Of a stretch of DNA of 64,000 nucleotides, positions 28,768 through 38,398 are shown piece after piece (the first letter of the stretch is position 1; every line of letters starts with the position of its first letter). The translations under genes and the position numbers were made by a program. This stretch comes from Flavobacteriales bacterium. Its GTDB lineage: Bacteria > Bacteroidota > Bacteroidia > Flavobacteriales > Flavobacteriaceae. The stretch spans positions 16,005 through 80,004 of the forward strand of contig WTJI01000041.1 in NCBI GenBank assembly GCA_011524905.1, written 5' to 3'. The notes beneath the pieces are model-generated. The model saw only the letters and a list, made by a program, of their open reading frames with translations, was not told where the DNA came from and did no database searches.

Positions 28768-29802
28768 TTACTCTTCTAAAATTAAAAAATGATTATCCAT
28801 GACATTTCCAGTCAGAATACCACCAGAGAAAGGGATTGCTACGGTTGATCCAGACATATTATTCCCTGTGTCTACCCAAATGCTTTCCACTTTATAATTT
28901 CCTTTTTCTCGATAATCCAAGGTGATAATTTCAGATGGAGCTGTTTTGTATTTCCCTTGGGCATAGGCTGAAAATCGCAACAAATTGGGGTGTGCCCCAA
29001 TCCATATTTTTCCCTGCTTATCAAGTGTTAGATTGTCGACACCTGTTCCACAATCAACATCTTCTATTGGTATAAGATCGCCGCCCTGTTGATATTGATA
29101 GACTGTAACACTAAAGTGCCTTGGGGATGCGACAAAAACCAACTTTCGTTGTCGATCAAAGGCAATTCCGTTGGCATAGGCAATTCCTGAAGCCACTTCT
29201 CGATATGATGTTTCGTCTGCATAAATCACATTGGAGAGTGCCAAGCCACTATATTCTTCAATTAGTTTCATAGTACCCGCAGTATAACCGTGATCATTGG
29301 TGAAATAAAATGCATTGGCACTGATTTGCACCAGATCATTGGGTTGGACCATAGTAGAATGCCGAAGTGATGCTACATGTGTTAGTTTTTGTTGGCTTAG
29401 AATGAATTTTTCAATGCTATGCTGTTTACCAATATGATTAATCGCCAGAATTTGATAGGTACTATCATTTAGTGGGAGTAGATCGATGCCATGCGGAGCA
29501 AAGTCAAAATCAAGGCTTGAGGTAAGTCGTATAGGGGTATAGGCAGTATCCTTAAGACTCAAATAATACAACCCCCCTTGCGCCATTTTCTGAGGTGGGT
29601 AGGTCCCTCTGTCCGTTGCAGAGATAAGGGCAAACGTTTCATCGGGGCTGATTACAATATCCTCTGCACCTCTTAAGGGAATCTTTGCAACTATGGCTCG
29701 GTTATTCGAAGAAGTGATCTTTCTAAAGAAACCAGTTGACAATAAGGTATAGGCTACAAAAGCCAGCAAAATGGTCAACAGTAAGATTCCAGTCTTTTTC
29801 AT
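28768..29802 (-). CDS. Paraoxonase-like (PON/arylesterase family) membrane-anchored protein
   Basis: A 344-residue protein close in length to animal PON (about 354). An N-terminal hydrophobic helix (residues 5-24) looks like an uncleaved anchor, as in PON1. The six-bladed propeller keeps the family's calcium ligands: E47-D48 (GAEDI), N155-D156 (PNDLV), N211 (YANGI) and D256-N257 (VDNLT). Both catalytic-dyad histidines have counterparts (H104 in APHGI and H123 in INHIG). FYFTNDHGY matches PON's FYGTNDH block. PONs hydrolyse lactones, including acyl-homoserine lactones. SMP-30/gluconolactonase is the other related family and is less similar. Confidence 0.83.
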   Translation of the reverse strand: MKKTGILLLTILLAFVAYTLLSTGFFRKITSSNNRAIVAKIPLRGAEDIVISPDETFALISATDRGTYPPQKMAQGGLYYLSLKDTAYTPIRLTSSLDFDFAPHGIDLLPLNDSTYQILAINHIGKQHSIEKFILSQQKLTHVASLRHSTMVQPNDLVQISANAFYFTNDHGYTAGTMKLIEEYSGLALSNVIYADETSYREVASGIAYANGIAFDRQRKLVFVASPRHFSVTVYQYQQGGDLIPIEDVDCGTGVDNLTLDKQGKIWIGAHPNLLRFSAYAQGKYKTAPSEIITLDYREKGNYKVESIWVDTGNNMSGSTVAIPFSGGILTGNVMDNHFLILEE

Positions 29803-29869
29803 GCAGTACGAATGAGTAGTAAATTACAACAAATAGACTGAATCATATAAGATATGACTGTGAAATAGT

Positions 29870-31531
29870 CTACCAAAAAATGCTATATAAAGCCACTAAA
29901 ACAAGCATTAGCGCAAAGGCTCCGATATTGTATACGGCAGGTGTATCAAACAAATTAGGTGAAATCGGTATGCCTTTTGGATCATCAGTTTTGGGGTTGC
30001 TACGCAGGCTTACAGATATGATCACAATCATTGACAAAATGGCGGTCAGTCCCATTTGATCTAAAAAAGGCAGGGAAGGAAAGAAATTCGCTACAGCGGT
30101 ATCAGCTAACCAGCCCTTGGGACCAATTTTAAAGAACATAGCAATAGGAATAGAGGCTAGTGCTCCCCATATTGCCCCTTTGTTTGATGTTTTTTTCCAA
30201 AATAATCCCAGCACAAATACGGCTAATATCCCAGGACTGACAACCCCCGTGTATTCTTGAATAAATTGAAATGCTTGATCAATACCTCCTAACAATGGGG
30301 CCATGATAGTAGCAATAATTAGGGCAATAAGGGCAGAAATGCGCCCAGTATTCACCGTTTGACTTTCACTGGCTTTGGGTCGAATCAACGCCTTATATAT
30401 ATCCATCGTAAAGATAGTAGCGGTTGAATTGAGCATAGAAGCTAGTGAAGAAACAATAGCAGCTGCCAAAGCCGCGACAGCCACACCCTTAAGACCCGAA
30501 GGGAGAAATTGCATCAGCCAGGGAAAAGCTTTGTCTGAGTTACCAGCTGTGGGCATGTTCTGTAAACCTGCTTCACCCAAACTTCCCAATAGATTTGGAT
30601 CGTTGACAATCACATACGCAGCAATCCCAGGAATTACTACAATCAAAGGAATAATCATTTTAAGCCCTGCAGCAAACAATATCCCTTTTTGTGATTCTGC
30701 CAAAGATTTTGCCGCCAGAGTGCGTTGAATTATATATTGATTGAATCCCCAATAATATAAATTAGCAATCCACATTCCACCAATAAGGACGCCGATACCT
30801 GGCAGATTCATAAATTCTGGGTTGTTTTTCTCTAAAATCATATCAAATCGTTCTGGAACGGTTTGGTAAACGGTTTGCAAACCATTAAAAAAACCTGTTC
30901 CCCCAGAAACAGTATCTAAGGCAAGATAGGTGGTGATCAAACCGCCCAGCACCAAAACAACCACTTGGATAATATCTGTCCATGCCACGGCAGAAAGCCC
31001 ACCATAGAGTGAATAGGCGGCTGCAAATAGCGCCAAGCCAATCACACCAGTCATCAACTCAATACCTAAAATTGTCTGTAGGGCCAAGCCCCCCAAATAG
31101 AGTACTGATGCTAAATTGACAAAAACATACAGTCCTATCCAAAAAACCGCTAGTATGGTTTTGAGTTGGCTTGAAAATCTTTTTTCCACAAACTCTGGAA
31201 TGGTGTAAAGCTCTTTTTCTATGAATATGGGCAAAAAAAACTTCCCTACGACAATTAATGTTAAAGCAGCCATCCATTCATAGGTAGCAATAGCCAAGCC
31301 CCCAGCAAAACCAGACCCTGACATCCCGATAAATTGTTCTGCGGAGATATTTGCTGCAATCAATGAAGCACCTATCGCCCACCATGGCAATGACTTACTT
31401 GCCAAAAAATAATCTTCTGCACTTTTATTACTCCCTTTTTTGTTTCGAGAGACCCATAAGCCTACAGATAGAATTAAAAGGGCATATAAGGCAAATATGA
31501 CATAATCGAGAGTGGCGAAGTTTGCTTCCAT
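29870..31531 (-). CDS. Sodium/solute symporter (SSS family, SGLT-like)
   Basis: About 553 residues with 13-14 hydrophobic segments. ASLIAANISAEQFIGMSGSGF is typical of helix 1, and YSLYGGLSAVAWTDIIQ of the SSS signature. It is closest in style to sodium/sugar transporters of Bacteroidota; substrate is not certain. The ATG at 31531 starts MEANFATLDYVIF, as in relatives. A longer start at 31606 would add a hydrophobic stretch not usual in the family. It lies 79 nt downstream of the DUF2007 gene. Confidence 0.9.
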   Translation of the reverse strand: MEANFATLDYVIFALYALLILSVGLWVSRNKKGSNKSAEDYFLASKSLPWWAIGASLIAANISAEQFIGMSGSGFAGGLAIATYEWMAALTLIVVGKFFLPIFIEKELYTIPEFVEKRFSSQLKTILAVFWIGLYVFVNLASVLYLGGLALQTILGIELMTGVIGLALFAAAYSLYGGLSAVAWTDIIQVVVLVLGGLITTYLALDTVSGGTGFFNGLQTVYQTVPERFDMILEKNNPEFMNLPGIGVLIGGMWIANLYYWGFNQYIIQRTLAAKSLAESQKGILFAAGLKMIIPLIVVIPGIAAYVIVNDPNLLGSLGEAGLQNMPTAGNSDKAFPWLMQFLPSGLKGVAVAALAAAIVSSLASMLNSTATIFTMDIYKALIRPKASESQTVNTGRISALIALIIATIMAPLLGGIDQAFQFIQEYTGVVSPGILAVFVLGLFWKKTSNKGAIWGALASIPIAMFFKIGPKGWLADTAVANFFPSLPFLDQMGLTAILSMIVIISVSLRSNPKTDDPKGIPISPNLFDTPAVYNIGAFALMLVLVALYSIFW

Positions 31532-31610
31532 AGTTTGGTTCCAGTTGTTCTGTGGCAAAAAAATGCACAAAGTTTCCAGGAAAAATATAAAATGTTTAGA
31601 AAACAAAAAA

Positions 31611-31841
31611 CTATACGCCCTGTTCGTATAGGGTTTTTAAAATTCGATTGGCTTTGTCCAATTCGTCCTGGTGTACAAAGACTTGCTGCTGGTCATGTGA
31701 AAAACCAAATCCAGCTAGGCGAGCCGAATGAGATTCGTCTTTGATTACTGGGATTATATTTTCAGCTTGTAAAGCATTTTTAAGAGCCAAAACTTCTACA
31801 GAGGAAGCTGTAAGTATTCGTACAAAAGTCTGACTCATCAA
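31611..31841 (-). CDS. DUF2007 family small protein
   Basis: A 76-residue soluble protein with the DUF2007 pattern: RILTASSVEVLALKNALQAENI, then FVHQDELDKANRIL. It looks like a small PII- or ACT-like fold. The family is called a putative signal-transducing protein, without a proven role. The gene starts 4 nt after the stop of the unknown membrane-protein gene and precedes the symporter gene, so the three may form one operon. Confidence 0.8.
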   Translation of the reverse strand: MMSQTFVRILTASSVEVLALKNALQAENIIPVIKDESHSARLAGFGFSHDQQQVFVHQDELDKANRILKTLYEQGV

Positions 31842-31845
31842 TAAC

Positions 31846-32532
31846 TTAGGATTTGTTGTATTTGCTGTTCCAAATAGCAGGATTGAAATTTTTTCCTAAA
31901 GCAATCCCGCAAAATAAGACTACAGAGGCAACGGCTTTGAACATAAAAAAATACAACATCCAAAAAGCAGTAGCATCCGCATTTTTAGTAAAAAGCCCCA
32001 TCGGTGTAATCACTGTTAGCCCATAACTAATGATCAATAAGAACAATAGCAAATTCCAAATATTGCGAAATGGAAGCATGCGAAGTTTTCGTAGGGGGTG
32101 TAAATCTTTCCCCCATTTATGGATCAAATAAAAATAATCATTACCCAGCGGTGCAAATAGTAAGGGATCGTCTGTTTTAGCCAAACGGAACATCACAGAG
32201 GGCGCCATGATTTTGAAGCCATCGATTGATGTTTGATGCGCATTTTCAAGGTCAGCAATCTTGTCTTTAGCAGCCTGTGGAATGGTGCCTTTGAAGTACT
32301 TTACATCCAAAAATCGCAAACGGTAATCGATACATACTTCTTTAATTTCTTCGAGGTGATATATTTTATCAGTTTCAAGAAGATCGAAATGAAAATGATT
32401 AGTTGTATCGTGGGTGGCGGTTTGTAACCAATCTTGAATATTTGCAATAAATATCTCTGCTTGTCGGTTGGCTAACACGCTTTCTTTTAATACAGATTCG
32501 AGATTGGTAGGGGTAAGAGGATTCAGCTTCAT
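31846..32532 (-). CDS. Unknown protein with two C-terminal membrane helices
   Basis: A protein of about 228 residues that I do not recognise. The first 155 or so residues are soluble and mixed helical (LESVLKESVLANRQ early; TSIDGFKIMAPSVMFRL in the middle). Two hydrophobic helices follow (IWNLLLFLLIISYGLTVI and WMLYFFMFKAVASVVLFCG), then a short polar tail. The start is set at MKLNPLTPTN because a near -7 box (TAaaTTTA near 32555) precedes it; starts at 32544 and 32592 are also open. The soluble part should face the cytoplasm. Confidence 0.65.
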   Translation of the reverse strand: MKLNPLTPTNLESVLKESVLANRQAEIFIANIQDWLQTATHDTTNHFHFDLLETDKIYHLEEIKEVCIDYRLRFLDVKYFKGTIPQAAKDKIADLENAHQTSIDGFKIMAPSVMFRLAKTDDPLLFAPLGNDYFYLIHKWGKDLHPLRKLRMLPFRNIWNLLLFLLIISYGLTVITPMGLFTKNADATAFWMLYFFMFKAVASVVLFCGIALGKNFNPAIWNSKYNKS

Positions 32533-32604
32533 AATCATTTCCATTTTCAGAGTAAATTTAGGCAATCTTCTCTGAAACACAAATCTCATCAAACAAAAAA
32601 TAAG

Positions 32605-35028
32605 CTAGCGTAAGGTCGCTTGCAATTCTTGAGCGAACTGCTGCTCAAGTTTTTTCATTATTTTATCTACCTGTTTATCTGTCATTGTTCGTTTCGCATC
32701 TTGAAATTCAAAACTGACTCCGTAGGACTTTTGATTGGCTGCTAAATTTTTTCCTTCGTACACATCAAATAATCCTACTTTTCGCAAAAGTTTTCGTTCT
32801 GTTTTGTAAGCCAGATTTTCGATGGTCTTAAATGACACCTCTTTATCAACCAACAACGCAAAATCCCGACGCATACTTGGGTATTTAGGAATATCCTCCA
32901 ATGAAACGGTTTTTCTATTTGCTTGGTCAATAAGTAAATCCAAGTTCATTTCTATGTAATACACGGACTTTTCAATTGAAAAAGCTTCACATATTTCCTT
33001 TTTGATAATGCCTAGTCTGGCCCATTCATTATCCGATGTTGTCCAACAAATGCCTTCGGAAAATGTTGGATGATCTGAGGTGTTACAGTCCGATATTGAG
33101 ATACCCAACCTCAATAGTAAGCTTTCCACAGTACCTTTGGCGTAGGAGAAAGTACTCGGCCCAGATTGGCTGTTCCAATTTTCAGCATAAGGTTTGCCTA
33201 CAAGTACCAGAGACAGAATCTTGCTTTCCTTGTAGCCTTGATTATCGTGACGATATACCTTGCCCATTTCAAAAAGTTTAAGGGTTTTGGCTTGGCGATT
33301 CAGGTTAAAACCAACACTTTCTAGACAAGAAAACAGTAAACTACTCCTTAGTTGGGACAATTCTTGACCTAAAGGATTAATGAGATGAACTCCTTGTAGC
33401 TCCTTTAAGCTGGAATCCAATTGTTGGTAGGCAGGAGAAGTCAGCGAATTATTCATAATTTCCTGATAGCCAAAGCCGACTAAAATTTTCGCTATTTCCT
33501 CACCGATGCGATGCGGGCTTCTTTCTTCATGCTGTGGGAAGGGCATTTGAAGAGCTGGCGTAGCTGTAATGTTATTGTAGCCATAAACCCTCAGGATTTC
33601 CTCGATAACATCAGAAGGGCGAGTGACGTCTACTCTGTAAGGCGGTATAGACAAACCAATTCCTGCTTCTGATACAGAGTCTAGGGTCATCTCTAAAGCA
33701 TTTAATATTATTGTTAATTTTTCTTTTGGAATTTCCTGACCAACAGTACTATTAAGCTGATCAAAATTAACAAAAACTTTAAGTGGTTCTGGTGCGGGTT
33801 CTGATACTTCAATGAGTTCACTACTGATGGAACCCCCAGCCAATTCTTTGATTAAAAGTCCAGCACGTTTTAAGGCGTATGCTGTGATATTTGGGTCAAT
33901 CCCTCTTTCAAAACGAAAAGAGGCATCGGTATTTAAACCATGGCGTTTCGCAGTTTTACGAATACTGACGGGATTGAAATAAGCACTTTCTAAAAATATA
34001 TGCTGTGTGTTATCCGTTACCCCAGAGTGAAGGCCACCAAATACACCAGCAATACAAAGCGGCGTATCCCCATCACAAATCATCAAGTCCTCAGCATTGA
34101 GTTTTCTATTTTCCCCGTCAAGCGTTACAAAAGGAGTGTCTTGGGGTAAGCATTGTACAACAACTTTATCTTGGATTTTTCCTGCGTCAAAGGCATGTAG
34201 TGGTTGCCCCAGGTCATGTAAAACATAATTAGTGATATCCACAACATTATTTTTTGGGGTCAATCCAAGTGCTTTGAGGCGATTTTGTAGCCAAGCAGGG
34301 GAGGGAGCAATGGTGACGTTTCGAATCATTAGACCCAGATAGCTAGGACATTTGTCTGTGTCCTTTACCTCGATCGTTATTGGATGGGTATTTTGATCAA
34401 TACTGAAAGAACTGATTTCAGGGGTATTCCATTCGGTTTTGATATCATGGAGCACACACGCCGCCCGCAAGTCTCTAGCGACACCCAAATGGCTCATCGC
34501 ATCAGCACGATTGGGCGTCAATCCAATCTCAAAAACCGTATCAGTCTCTACAGAAAAAACTGTACTGCAGGGCGTACCTGGCTGAAGGGCGGCATCTAGG
34601 ACCATAATCCCATCATGACTCGTCCCCAAGCTCAGTTCATCTTCAGCACAGATCATTCCTTGACTGACTTCCCCACGAATTTTACTTTTTTTAATCACAA
34701 AACTATCCCCTTGTGAATCATAAAGAGTAGTGCCTACGGTTGCTACAGGAACTTTTTGACCCGCGGCTACATTGGGTGCGCCACAAACAATAGGCAAAGG
34801 CTCATCAGTGCCAATATCTACTGTGGTCACCTTAAGTCGGTCCGCATTTGGATGTGGTGAACAGCTCAGGACTTCTCCTACAACAACGCCAGATAAACCG
34901 CCAGGGATTGAGGAAAAATGACTTGTACCCTCTACTTCCAAGCCTAAATCTGTTAGCATTTCTGCTATTTTATCAATGCTCAAATCAACTTTTAAAAACT
35001 GTTGAAGCCAGTTGTGTGATATTTTCAA
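32605..35028 (-). CDS. pheT: Phenylalanyl-tRNA synthetase beta subunit
   Basis: An 807-residue PheT. In order it has the EMAP-II-like tRNA-binding domain (about 40-150), the B3/B4 editing domain, the B5 domain and the C-terminal ferredoxin-fold anticodon-binding domain. It pairs with PheS, which is not encoded in this window, so pheS and pheT are unlinked, as is common in Bacteroidota. An exact -7 box lies 41 nt upstream. Confidence 0.97.
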   Translation of the reverse strand: MKISHNWLQQFLKVDLSIDKIAEMLTDLGLEVEGTSHFSSIPGGLSGVVVGEVLSCSPHPNADRLKVTTVDIGTDEPLPIVCGAPNVAAGQKVPVATVGTTLYDSQGDSFVIKKSKIRGEVSQGMICAEDELSLGTSHDGIMVLDAALQPGTPCSTVFSVETDTVFEIGLTPNRADAMSHLGVARDLRAACVLHDIKTEWNTPEISSFSIDQNTHPITIEVKDTDKCPSYLGLMIRNVTIAPSPAWLQNRLKALGLTPKNNVVDITNYVLHDLGQPLHAFDAGKIQDKVVVQCLPQDTPFVTLDGENRKLNAEDLMICDGDTPLCIAGVFGGLHSGVTDNTQHIFLESAYFNPVSIRKTAKRHGLNTDASFRFERGIDPNITAYALKRAGLLIKELAGGSISSELIEVSEPAPEPLKVFVNFDQLNSTVGQEIPKEKLTIILNALEMTLDSVSEAGIGLSIPPYRVDVTRPSDVIEEILRVYGYNNITATPALQMPFPQHEERSPHRIGEEIAKILVGFGYQEIMNNSLTSPAYQQLDSSLKELQGVHLINPLGQELSQLRSSLLFSCLESVGFNLNRQAKTLKLFEMGKVYRHDNQGYKESKILSLVLVGKPYAENWNSQSGPSTFSYAKGTVESLLLRLGISISDCNTSDHPTFSEGICWTTSDNEWARLGIIKKEICEAFSIEKSVYYIEMNLDLLIDQANRKTVSLEDIPKYPSMRRDFALLVDKEVSFKTIENLAYKTERKLLRKVGLFDVYEGKNLAANQKSYGVSFEFQDAKRTMTDKQVDKIMKKLEQQFAQELQATLR

Positions 35029-35069
35029 ATCGCATGTAATTAAAAACCAAAAGGTCGATTATCAGATTG

Positions 35070-35077
35070 CAAATATA
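35070..35077 (-). promoter_or_regulatory. Bacteroidota -7 box TAtaTTTG for pheT
   Basis: Exact minus-strand match, 41 nt before the pheT ATG, which implies a leader of about 35 nt. Confidence 0.6.
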
Positions 35078-35325
35078 AAGCAACTGGGCTAGGAATTGAC
35101 TATTTAAAGGAAATAGAAAAAAGTAAATTATCAATTGAATTTGCTGGGGTTTGGTAGGTTCTGATCCTTTCACTTTCCATTAAATTGTATAGCCTAGTAG
35201 TTATGGGATTCATGAAATGAATATTAGACTGCCAGCATTTGGAATTGCTATGGTTCTAGCACCTGTTTTGTTGGGGTAATTTTTAACAGCTTCAAAAATT
35301 ATTTAACATTGAATATCAATTATTT

Positions 35326-35352
35326 ACAAAAAATCTAATGTGATTTTTTTGT
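35326..35352 (-). terminator. AT-rich inverted repeat after recG (possible terminator)
   Basis: ACAAAAAATC and GATTTTTTTGT pair over a six-base loop, directly after the recG stop codon. The arm that is 3' on the minus strand contains the T-run itself. It could end recG transcription, but the stem has few GC pairs. Confidence 0.4.
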
Positions 35353-37452
35353 TTAACTAATGAAATTCCAAATGGCTTTGTTTTGTGTTAGGCCTTGTAG
35401 GGCTGTTTTGAGTCCTTGATGGTCATTTTGTTGCAAATTAGGGTCAGCACTTAAAATATTTTGAGCCCAGGTTCGGGCTTGTTGCAAAAGATCTTGGTCT
35501 TTAACCAAATTGGCAATATGAAGTTGTAAAACACCACTTTGCTGTGTGCCCATTAAATCACCTGGTCCCCGGAGTTTCAGATCTACTTCTGCGATTTCAA
35601 AGCCATCGTTGGTGCGAACCATGGTATCCAAACGGGTACGACTATCTTCCGATAATTTATCGCCACTCATTAAGATACAATAACTTTGCGTATTGCCTCG
35701 CCCAACTCGTCCACGAAGTTGGTGCAATTGTGACAAACCAAATCGTTCTGCACTTTCAATCACCATCACAGAGGCATTGGGAACGTTAACACCAACTTCA
35801 ATAACTGTAGTAGCAATCATAATTTGCGTTTGATTTTTTAGAAAACGCTGCATCTCGTACTCCTTGGCATCGGGTTTCATGCGACCATGTACAATACTTA
35901 TTTGGTAGTTTGGTCTCGGAAATGAACGCTGTAAACTCGCATAACCGTCCATCAGATCCTTGTAATCCATTTTTTCAGATTCCTCAATGAGCGGATAAAC
36001 AACATACACTTGTCGCCCTTTTTGTATTTCTTCTTTAATAAATTGAAATACCTGAAGACGGTTACTGTCTCTTCGCCAAACTGTTTTAATGGGTTTACGC
36101 CCTGGAGGAAGGCTGTCTATTACAGAAATATCCAGATCACCATAAAGACTCATTGCCAATGTTCTTGGGATTGGGGTTGCGGTCATAACTAAAATGTGGG
36201 GTGGCAGCTTATTTTTACGCCATAATTTGGCTCGCTGTGCTACTCCAAATCGATGTTGCTCATCTATAATAGCCAATCCTAGGTTGGCAAATTGCACCTT
36301 GTCTTCTAGCAAAGCATGAGTGCCTACTAAAAGATCTAAGCTTCCATTTTCTAGCGCTTCGTGAAGGAGAATGCGTTCTGATTTTTTTGTTGAACCTGTC
36401 AGCAATGCAATACGAACGGTTGTATTTTTAAGGAATTCCTGGAGGCTATTGAAATGTTGCTGTGCTAATATTTCTGTAGGCGCCATCAAACAAGCCTGAA
36501 AACCATTATCTACCCCAATCAGCATGCTCATCAATGCGATAATTGTTTTCCCAGAACCTACATCGCCTTGTAGCAATCGATTCATTTGAATACCTGTCCC
36601 CAGATCTTTCCGTATTTCTTTAAGGACTCTCTTTTGCGCATCGGTCAAGCTGAAGGGGAGCGCATTCTTGTAAAACTGATTGAAAACAGCCCCCACTTTT
36701 TGGAAAGGATAGCCTTTTATTTGTTGCTTACGCATTATTTTTTTTTGCAGCAGTTGCATTTGAATAAAAAACAACTCCTCAAATTTTAGTCGATATTGAG
36801 CGGCACTGAGTTGTTGGTGGTTTTCAGGGAAGTGAATATATCGATAAGCACTGTTTTTATCAATCAACTGTTGCTTTTGAATCAATATCTTGGGGAGACT
36901 TTCAGAAAATTTTCCAGTAAGGGTTTGAAACAACTGATGTTGCGCTTGTTTGATTACTTTTTGGCTGACCCCTCGTTGCAGCAATTTTTCTGTAGATGGA
37001 TAGATGGGGTGGAGGCCTAGAAAAGCATTTTTTTCAAAATGGCTCATGGGTGTCAGCTCGGGGTGGGGCATACTCACCTTATTACCATACCAGTTTAATC
37101 GACCAAAAGCCACATAATCTGTTTCTAAACGCAATTGGTCTTGTATCCACTGTTGTCCTCGAAACCAAACCAATTCTATCTGTCCTTGTTGATCTTCCAA
37201 GATCGCTACCAAGCGGCTGCCGCGCTTTTGGGGAATATTTTTAATCTGTATTAACCTACCTTTAATTTGAATTTCTGCACTATTACGGGCCAACTGTCCA
37301 AGGGAATGAAACTGGCTTCTATCAACATAGCGATTCGGGAAAAAGTGTAGTAAGTCGTGATAGGTACGAATGCCCAATTCCTCACGCAAGAGTTGTGCCC
37401 TGTTGGGGCCAATACCTTTGAGATATTCAATACCAGTATCTAATTTATTCAC
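35353..37452 (-). CDS. recG: ATP-dependent DNA helicase RecG
   Basis: A 699-residue RecG that remodels stalled forks. The N-terminal wedge domain (GIEYLKGIGPNRAQLL, then the OB fold) is followed by a superfamily 2 helicase with GDVGSGKT, the IIDEQHRFG Walker B, and the QLRGRVGRG motif VI. The start is set to GTG at 37452, which gives the usual short N-terminus before LDTGIEYLKG. A frame from 37515 would overlap the divergent patatin gene and add residues unlike the family. Confidence 0.95.
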   Translation of the reverse strand: MNKLDTGIEYLKGIGPNRAQLLREELGIRTYHDLLHFFPNRYVDRSQFHSLGQLARNSAEIQIKGRLIQIKNIPQKRGSRLVAILEDQQGQIELVWFRGQQWIQDQLRLETDYVAFGRLNWYGNKVSMPHPELTPMSHFEKNAFLGLHPIYPSTEKLLQRGVSQKVIKQAQHQLFQTLTGKFSESLPKILIQKQQLIDKNSAYRYIHFPENHQQLSAAQYRLKFEELFFIQMQLLQKKIMRKQQIKGYPFQKVGAVFNQFYKNALPFSLTDAQKRVLKEIRKDLGTGIQMNRLLQGDVGSGKTIIALMSMLIGVDNGFQACLMAPTEILAQQHFNSLQEFLKNTTVRIALLTGSTKKSERILLHEALENGSLDLLVGTHALLEDKVQFANLGLAIIDEQHRFGVAQRAKLWRKNKLPPHILVMTATPIPRTLAMSLYGDLDISVIDSLPPGRKPIKTVWRRDSNRLQVFQFIKEEIQKGRQVYVVYPLIEESEKMDYKDLMDGYASLQRSFPRPNYQISIVHGRMKPDAKEYEMQRFLKNQTQIMIATTVIEVGVNVPNASVMVIESAERFGLSQLHQLRGRVGRGNTQSYCILMSGDKLSEDSRTRLDTMVRTNDGFEIAEVDLKLRGPGDLMGTQQSGVLQLHIANLVKDQDLLQQARTWAQNILSADPNLQQNDHQGLKTALQGLTQNKAIWNFIS

Positions 37453-37502
37453 AAGGGCAAGATAATTTTTTTGCCCTATATTTAGGTACCCAAACCAATG
37501 AA

Positions 37503-38396
37503 ATGAAACGCGCATTAGTTATTTCTGGTGGAGGCGCAAAAGGTGCTTTTGCAGGAGGAATTGCCCAATTTCTCTTAGAAAACGCTACCAGTCCGTACAA
37601 TCTTTTTCTAGGAACTTCCACAGGTAGTTTATTGGTTTCTCATTTAGCACTGGGGCGAATAGACGAAATCCAGCAAGTTTTTACACATGTAAATCAAAAG
37701 CAGATTTTTGACAACAATCCGTTTTATATCTATGAGCGAAAAGGCATTAAGAAAATCAAAATTCACCACCTCAATATTTTAAAAAACTTCTTACGCGGTA
37801 AGAAAACTTTTGGAGACAGTAGGGCTCTTCGTCGACTGATTGCCAAGGAATTACCTCTGACTTATTTTAACGCCCTAAAAAGTGAAGGACCTGAGGTTGT
37901 GGTTAGCGTTTCTAACTTAACGCTTAATCGAACCGAATTTAAACATCTCAAGAATTGTAGTTATGATGACTTTTTAGATTGGATTTGGATTTCATGCAAC
38001 TATGTACCCTTTATGAGCTTAACGGTCAAAAACAAGTATGAATATGCAGATGGCGGACTTGGCTGTGTAGTTGCCATAGAAGAAGCTATCCGCCAAGGAG
38101 CAAAGCATATTGATGCTATTGTATTAACAACTGAAAAACAGCAAAGCAATCGATTGCGATCCCGCAATGCTTTCGATGCCCTAACAACCACTTTCGAATT
38201 TATGGCCGAACAAATTGAAAATCAAAATGTTGAAATCGGTCGGCTTAAGGCACGGGAAAATGACTGTCAATTGCGCCTGTTCTTTACACCCAGAGTCTTG
38301 ACAACAAATTCTCTAGTATTTGAAACCAAGCAAATGAAATCTTGGTGGCAAGAGGGTTATGAATTTGCTGCGGGCCAAGTTGACAAGGATATTTAA
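37503..38396 (+). CDS. Patatin-like phospholipase
   Basis: A 297-residue patatin-fold lipid acyl hydrolase. The oxyanion loop is SGGGAKG (8-14), the nucleophile S39 is in GTSTG, and the catalytic aspartate D183 is in ADGG, giving the expected Ser-Asp dyad. No signal peptide is present, so it acts in the cytoplasm or at the inner membrane. There are no outer-membrane barrel repeats, unlike PlpD-type patatins. A near -7 box (TAtaTTTA at 37477) lies upstream. Its stop is 2 nt from that of the convergent amidohydrolase. Confidence 0.9.
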   Translation: MKRALVISGGGAKGAFAGGIAQFLLENATSPYNLFLGTSTGSLLVSHLALGRIDEIQQVFTHVNQKQIFDNNPFYIYERKGIKKIKIHHLNILKNFLRGKKTFGDSRALRRLIAKELPLTYFNALKSEGPEVVVSVSNLTLNRTEFKHLKNCSYDDFLDWIWISCNYVPFMSLTVKNKYEYADGGLGCVVAIEEAIRQGAKHIDAIVLTTEKQQSNRLRSRNAFDALTTTFEFMAEQIENQNVEIGRLKARENDCQLRLFFTPRVLTTNSLVFETKQMKSWWQEGYEFAAGQVDKDI

Positions 38397-38398
38397 AT

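Larger units (their letters stand above)
35029..35352. other. Intergenic region between recG and pheT
   Basis: About 324 nt. It holds the pheT promoter and an AT-rich inverted repeat next to the recG stop. It also has a 20-codon plus-strand frame at 35218-35280 (starts MNIRLPAFG, hydrophobic, no promoter seen) that may be chance or a decayed signal peptide. No tRNA or other RNA gene was found. Confidence 0.45.

Noticed and set aside
30375..30728. A 117-codon plus-strand frame inside the symporter gene
   Set aside because: It is antisense to membrane helices of a well-defined SSS transporter and has no domain.
37453..37515. A longer recG start that overlaps the divergent patatin gene
   Set aside because: The extra 21 residues do not look like RecG and would share DNA with the patatin start and promoter.
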